64,000 nt of DNA from Rhizophagus irregularis (Eukaryota > Glomeromycota > Glomeromycetes > Glomerales > Glomeraceae): assembly GCF_026210795.1 (NCBI RefSeq), contig NC_089433.1:1575001-1639000 (forward strand), read 5' to 3'. Position 1 is the first letter of the stretch. Each line of letters begins with the position of its first letter. The notes beneath the pieces are model-generated. The model was given only the letters and a program-made list of their open reading frames with translations, ran no database searches and was not told the origin of the DNA. The translations under genes were made by a program, and so were the position numbers. Of this stretch, positions 58,412-64,000 are shown in pieces.

Positions 58412-60003
58412 ATGGGAGATGTTGATGTGATTAGTCTTCAACCGTTAAATCATAATAAAGAGGATAATTTTAATGCTTCACAACTGTCAACAGCAAGATC
58501 TACTTCTGTTGGAAGAGGAAGCGGTGATAGTGTAAAAGGTGCAGGTTCTGGGTTGATTTCCTCAAATTTGGGTATAAATTCATCAACTTCCAATACTTTA
58601 ACTACTATACCTCCAAATGATTCGGTGATAACAATAGATCGTCCAAATAATACGGTGTCAAATTTCTTATCAGAATTAGATACGAAAAGTAATGGTGAAT
58701 CACTTAATATTAGCTGGGAGGATATATTTAAAAATTTAAGTTATATATTAGCTTGGTATTTTTTTAGTACTGCGTTATCATTTTATAATAAGAATTTAAT
58801 GGGAAAAGAAAATTTCAATTTAAATTTACCTTTACTTATAAGTGCAATGCATACTGGTATGCATTTTATTATTACTTCAATTTTGATGAATGGTTATTGT
58901 TCTTGTATTTTTAAAAAACCCGAAGGTAAATCCGTTTCTGTTCGTTCTTATTTTACTCGTGTGGTAAGTTAAAATCTTTTTAATTAAATAGAAGGGAGAA
59001 CAACATTTCAAATGTGAGGTGATTTTTTTTTTTTTTATGATAAATCAAGTGATTATAATTAATTAGGTTCCTTGTGCCATAGCATCAGCGTTGGAAATAT
59101 GTATGGCAAATGCTTCTTTTGTATTTATCACTCTAAGTTTTTATACTATGGTAAATATTACTAAAAGTAAAAATTATTATTATTTATTGTTGTTATTTTT
59201 ATTATTTTGAAGTTTTATTAAATCCCTACTCTTTGATTAGATAAAATCTTCTACACCAATATGGGTATTAGTGTTTGCGTTTATATTTGGATTAGAACAA
59301 CCAAGATTGATTCTTATTTTTATAATATCGATTATAAGTTTTGGGGTTATCTTAACGGTTGCGGGAGAAACAAAATTTAATTTAACGGGATTTCTTTTAG
59401 TATTAGGAGCGGCAATTGTAAGCGGATTAAGATGGTCATTAACACAAATGCTTTTACAAAAAGAAGAAGGAATGAATAATCCAGTAGCAACATTATATTA
59501 CGTTTCACCAATAATGTTCATTCTTATGATTATATTATCCTTAATATTTGAAAACCCTTTATTCATATTTAGAACTTCAAAACATTTTGAAGATGTTAAT
59601 ACAGGGATAGAAACTTTTTTATTGATGTTTTTGGGAGGATTTTTAGCTTTTTGTATGACTATTGCTGAATTTGCTCTCATTAAAAATACTAGTACTGTTA
59701 CTTTATCTGTTGCTGGTATTAGTAAAGAAATTCTTGTTATTTCTTTGTCTGTACTAATTTATCATGATGTATTAACTCCTATAAATCTGCTTGGGTATGT
59801 ATATGAATTTTCCTTAATATTTAATTTGATAATTTTAACGAATGAGTGAAATTAATTTAATTTACATACATATTTTTTTTAGGCTGGTTATATCCATTTT
59901 TGGAATTGCTGGATACAATTATTATAAAATACGTAAAACTAGTGAGGATAAGAAAGGTCGTTATCATGTTTTACCTTCTCATAAAAATGAATCATTGGAT
60001 TAA
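58412..60003 (+). CDS. Triose-phosphate/nucleotide-sugar transporter family protein (YMD8/SLC35C2-like), four exons, 436 aa
   Basis: This is probably a Golgi or ER solute antiporter of the drug/metabolite transporter superfamily; the substrate is unknown. Exons 58412-58963, 59067-59150, 59241-59794 and 59883-60003 sum to 1311 nt. The first ~100 residues are polar, followed by WEDIFKNLSYILAWYFFSTA and LSFYNKNLMGKENF, the typical first TPT helix with its NK motif. About ten helices follow, including LLISAMHTGMHFIITSILM, GFLLVLGAAIVSGLRWSLTQ, VSPIMFILMIILSLIF, LSVAGISKEILVISLSVLIY and LLGLVISIFGIAGYNYYK. The tail is short and basic. The SGLRWSLTQ and SVAGISKE forms match the SLC35C2/yeast YMD8 branch. 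Confidence 0.87.
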
Positions 60004-60186
60004 CAATCAAAGGAGGAAATACTACAAATAGATTTATTAATTAGACATTTATTTTATAAATTGTTACCTTCAATTTTATGTATACATACAATTTCATCTT
60101 TCCATCAAAATGTTATGTAATTTTTATTAAAAAAAAAAGTAAATAACATTATAAACTTACAAGAAATAAAAAATTTACCCTTTCTT

Positions 60187-61508
60187 TTACATGTACCAAA
60201 CTTCGCTAGCAGTTTTATCATAATCAAAAATACTTTCAATGGTTTCACCTTCCCAAATAAAACCAGAAGCATTCCTATGTCCACCTCCACCAAATACTTT
60301 GGCAATTTGTGATACATCGGCTTTTTCATCTAAACTTCTTAGACTAACAACGTATTGTTTCTCTTTTGCATCATAATTCCAAACTAATCCAAAATCCGCA
60401 TCTTCTATTTTAGCTAATGCGTTCCCTAGTTCCGATTGCATTATTATACTATTTATAATATATACTACAAATTGTTTGGTAACAGATTGTGGAGGCTTAT
60501 TGGGCGAAGCGGGTAATTGATTTACTGTTAATGTTAGATTACGTTTTACAGCATGTTTTTCAACCAGCTGTTTTACTACTTCATTTTTATAATTTAATAT
60601 GTGTGTACCAGATTCTATTACTTTCTTGATCAATCCCTATTTATTTTCATATATAAAATTAAAATTGATAATTATTAATCACCACTATAAATCACTTTTA
60701 TACAAACCTCATCTTTAACATATTGATCATAAGTTTCAAATTCCCTTGGTACGTTATGCCAATAAGCAGAAAATTCTTTCGTATTAGGCAACGCAAATCT
60801 CCACAAATCCTAATAAAAAATTTTAAATTAAAAATTATAACCACATTCCTCAATGAAACAAATAATAATAAATAATACCAAAAAAACTTAAAATGCTCAC
60901 TTTATCTTCAATATGACGAATTAGTAAAGGAACTTCTTTATTAGGATAAAAAAATTCCCAAGCTAATCTAGCACCACTTTTATCCATATCAAAATGATAA
61001 TTCCGTTCTTTTTCATCTCCCCTTCCAATTAATTCTCCTTTAGCAGTAATATGATGATCCACTATAATCAACAATTCGGCTTGTTTTTCAATTTCTTTAA
61101 TAATTGAATTGGAATATGAAAAATCAAACATTCCAATACGTTTTCCTTTGATTTCTGAATCAGAAGGTCTTTCTGCACCATGCGCTGCTGCAAAGTAGGT
61201 CGCGTTAGCACCAAGTCGAGTCCATGCTGAATAAGCTGCACCAAATCCATCAGCTAAGAATTATATAGTAGTTTACTTAATTAAAATGATTTTTTGATTT
61301 GATATAAAAAGTAAAAGGCTATGATAGTTGTACTTACAACAATCCTTGTGATATATGATATAATTCAAACTTCCGGGATCGACATGTGATAATATTTTTC
61401 CCGAATTATTCTGTATTTTTATATTTAAATTTAATGACCAAAATTTTTTCAAAGAAAAAAAAATATAATAAGAAAATTTTAATTAATAAATACCGTTGAG
61501 GTAGACAT
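60187..61508 (-). CDS. DHH/DHHA1-type phosphoesterase, five exons, 330 aa
   Basis: DHH proteins cleave phosphodiester bonds of small nucleotides, short oligonucleotides or single-stranded nucleic acid using Mn2+. Exons (complement): 61494-61508, 61338-61410, 60901-61253, 60708-60809, 60187-60636, summing to 993 nt. Motifs: an N-terminal IIYHKDCSDGFGAAYSAWTR (first Asp motif), RIGMFDFSY (second Asp), LIIVDHHITAKGEL (the DHH signature), a linker, and the C-terminal DHHA1 substrate-binding motif VFGGGGHRNASGF. All metal ligands appear present. DHHA1 partners are usual in bacterial and archaeal NrnA/RecJ-like enzymes, whereas the fungal exopolyphosphatase Ppx1 uses DHHA2. It has a divergent promoter with YME2. 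The substrate is not deducible. Confidence 0.88.
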
Positions 61509-61800
61509 CCTACGATATTTAAAAAATAATTTGAAAGTTGTTTTAAAAGAAAACGTAAAAGAATTTATTTGATAAACTCTAAACATAGGGATTAAGGAAT
61601 TTTATTTTTATCAACGATAAAAAATATATTTGTCTACTGTTGTTCCATTGCACAAAAAGTCAAAATTGGAGGATCGTCATACTAAAAAACCTAATTTCAT
61701 TATCTCATCTGAAATAATTATCAGCAAATCAGCAATGACCTTTACTCGGAAAATGGGAAAATGATTAAAAATTTAACCACGCTCCTTCCCTGTTAAAACA
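61509..61800. promoter_or_regulatory. Divergent promoter of the DHH gene and YME2
   Basis: 292 bp separate the two start codons. The stretch is AT-rich with a mixed-composition patch at ~61630-61720. No specific site is claimed. Confidence 0.45.
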
Positions 61801-64000
61801 ATGTTTCGAATCCTTCAAAATCAAACGACAAACTCAAAGATAATACTTTCTCGTAGTGAAATTAATTGTACATATAATCCAATATCAAATTTTTCTCGTT
61901 TCTTTATCTTTTCTCACGTACAAAAACAACGAGTTTTCGCGCGTAATAAGTTATTTGCTTTTTTAGCAGGCGTATGTTGTTTTTTATTTTCAAAAATAAA
62001 GTATATCGTATAAAATTTTTTTTTTTAAAAAAAAGGATTATCATCATTTAATAGACTGAAGAAGTCGAAAATGGACAACTTTATTTTGACAATTATGATA
62101 ATATGAGAATTACTACTCCCGTAAGGTGGCCTATTGATGTTAGACGTTTTGTAAGTGGACCGAGCGAAGAAAAACTAATGGAAAAATTAAAATCAGGAGA
62201 GTGGATTCCTACCGAGAGTGAAATGCCTCACAATTTCAAGATTGAAGGAGTAAAAATAAGGTATGTTTAATAGAATAATGTTAATTTTCATTTTTTCCTT
62301 ATCAAAATAATGAATTGAGATTACTATGTTAAGAAAAAAGGAGGATGGAATGTTTGTTGACTTTACTTTTCGAGCCAATCAATTTCAAAAAGAGAAGGCA
62401 TTGGAAGAAATAATTGAACGAGTACAGACTTCTCTAAAAGAAAAACATGATGTACTATGGTTCAATGTTAATGCGTATTTGGTCAAGGTTCATATACTTT
62501 AATGATTATATTAATTAAATAATTTATTGGTAATTAATTTCAAGATGAAATTCTTTTCATTAGGGAGAGCCATTTATTGAGAATTTAGTTGATAGATACC
62601 CAGTAAGGTTAGGATATATATGGTTTAAAGTTTCTTGATCAAATATTTTTATGTATTCATTTAAAGTAATTCAATTATTGCAGCCGTTTACGGATCGAAT
62701 TTCAAGGACCGGATGTTTTAACCGTAAGTATTTTATCTTTAGCTTTATAGGAAAAATTATTATAATTATAAACATAAACAAATTGACATTATATATCCCA
62801 GGAAACCCTTTATAAATATCTCGAACCATATGGTTTAATTCGTGACATAAATCTTTTTCCAGCGTCTTCTAATTATATTTCAAGATATGCATTGGTACAA
62901 TACGTAAAAGTTAGATCAGCTATCTGCGCCAAAAATTGCTTACATGGAATGATTGTTGATGGCGCGAGATTTAATATCCTATATGATAGTCCCGTTGTAA
63001 GAATTTATTGTGATCAAGTTTAAACTTTTTTTAAAAAAAAATGTTGTATGTAATATGTTGACATCATATTATCAATTAGCGAATGTTCAGGATTTATAAA
63101 TGGATAATAAATCATCCGACACTTTCAACAATTTCGGTAGGTTTATGTTTTAATAAGTTGAACAATATATACAATATTTGTGTATTAATAATTATACTGC
63201 TTATATTACAAGATTCCACTTATTCCATTCGTTGCTGTTGCTGTAGTCGTCGGTATAACTTATGGCCTGAATTTTATCTGCTATATCTTTGTTAGAACAA
63301 GAATTGCATATTATCACTTGTATCAACAGCTTAGGGAGAAAACAAGTGGCCTATTTACGACTTTTCGTGAAAAACCAGAAGAGGAGATTTTTAATTTTAG
63401 TACAAAAGAACAAGAAGAAAAATTACAAAATTGGTTGAAAGATCCACCAGGTACTCTTTTTTTAAAAAAGGAAAAAAAATAGTTGTCATGTGAAATTGTT
63501 TCAATAACTAAGTGAACCAACCTTATATTTGTATTGATTAGACAATTTTATCGTTTTGCTTGGTCCAACTAATAGTGGTAAAAGTGCCCTTGTTAATAAA
63601 ATTTTACGAGGAAAGAGGTAAAAGTTTTTTACTTTGTCTAATTGAAATTACTTTTTTGTTGTCTAATTAACATAATTTCTAAATTATTAATAGGAATACA
63701 TTATATATAAAATGTGATGATATCATCGATTCTCGAAATAAAAATGAACGTGCTTTAGAATTAGCAAAACAAGTTGGATGCTCCTCTGCATTCAACCTTG
63801 TAATTTCCTTTTCAAATTTAGGGAGTTTATTGGCTAATGAAGTTATAGGACATAAAATATGTATTTATCAATTTTATCGATGAAAATAATTATGAAACTT
63901 TTGAACATTTAATAACATGAAATGTAATATTTTTTAGTTGGATTACCTTCAACTGTTGATGATCCTGTCAAGAAAGTCCTTGATTTGGTTGAAAATGCTT
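61801..64000 (+). CDS. YME2: YME2/RNA12 mitochondrial inner-membrane protein, partial (eleven exons seen; 3' end beyond window)
   Basis: Yeast Yme2 (Rna12) sits in the mitochondrial inner membrane and affects escape of mtDNA to the nucleus and nucleoid organisation. Exons: 61801-62007, 62055-62260, 62334-62487, 62564-62607, 62684-62723, 62802-62996, 63080-63136, 63213-63450, 63542-63617, 63694-63860, 63938 to the edge. The N-terminus is basic/hydroxylated and Arg-rich, as in a mitochondrial presequence. Then RITTPVRWPIDVRRFVSGPS, an RRM-like part (RLRIEFQGPDVLT, LYKYLEPYGLIRDINLFPA), a membrane segment (IPFVAVAVVVGITYGLNFIC) and the start of the RNA12 domain with an intact P-loop (FIVLLGPTNSGKSALVNKIL). 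The P-loop argues for an active ATPase. The rest of the RNA12 domain lies to the right. Confidence 0.92.

Overview
This window looks like nuclear DNA of an arbuscular mycorrhizal fungus (Glomeromycotina, Rhizophagus-like). The DNA is very AT-rich, the genes have many short introns (about 55-110 bp) with GT..AG borders, and the gene set is fungal (MUB1/samB MYND protein, MAK21/NOC1, AP180-type ANTH adaptor, YME2). A transposon-rich block sits between ordinary housekeeping genes. Species placement is inference from composition and gene content.

Layout. (1) 1-4.4 kb: two minus-strand genes, a nine-exon coiled-coil protein of unknown function and an intronless MUB1/samB MYND protein. (2) About 4.9-42.9 kb: a gene-poor, AT-rich block with no intact host gene. 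It holds hAT, pogo/Tigger-like, probable PIF-like, LINE, SINE-like and foldback elements, many nested, plus tandem repeats and decayed coding fragments. (3) 42.96-64 kb: gene-dense. In order: an unrecognised four-exon gene (+), MAK21/NOC1 ribosome biogenesis factor (-), AP180/YAP180x clathrin adaptor (+, divergent with MAK21), a CAMK-type Ser/Thr kinase (+), an Asn-rich multi-pass membrane protein (-), a YMD8/SLC35C2-like transporter (+), a DHH/DHHA1 phosphoesterase (-) and, divergent from it, a YME2 mitochondrial inner-membrane protein (+) that runs off the right edge.

The most interesting part is the nest at 14.4-36.8 kb. A decayed hAT element (minus) has been split twice at TA dinucleotides: by a 2.16-kb pogo element (15374-17535) and by a 12.9-kb Tigger-like element (17865-30752). 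Removing the latter plus one TA restores the hAT reading frame. The 12.9-kb insert carries a chain of retroelements that share target duplications. One 15-bp sequence occurs four times, bracketing a 1-kb tRNA-like repeat, a full-length LINE and a second 1-kb tRNA-like repeat. A 13-bp sequence occurs three times around two 5'-truncated LINE copies. Just outside, one 8-bp sequence occurs three times, bracketing a 3.1-kb hAT and a 1.2-kb foldback element. Three unrelated element classes therefore appear to have re-used the duplicated target of an earlier insertion. A shared palindromic module (around GATTCGTCTC/GAGACGAATC) recurs at least 13 times in three of these elements.

Exon boundaries below were built by hand from splice signals and reading-frame continuity, checked so that each CDS sums to a multiple of three. 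Family calls rest on recognised motifs; no database search was run.
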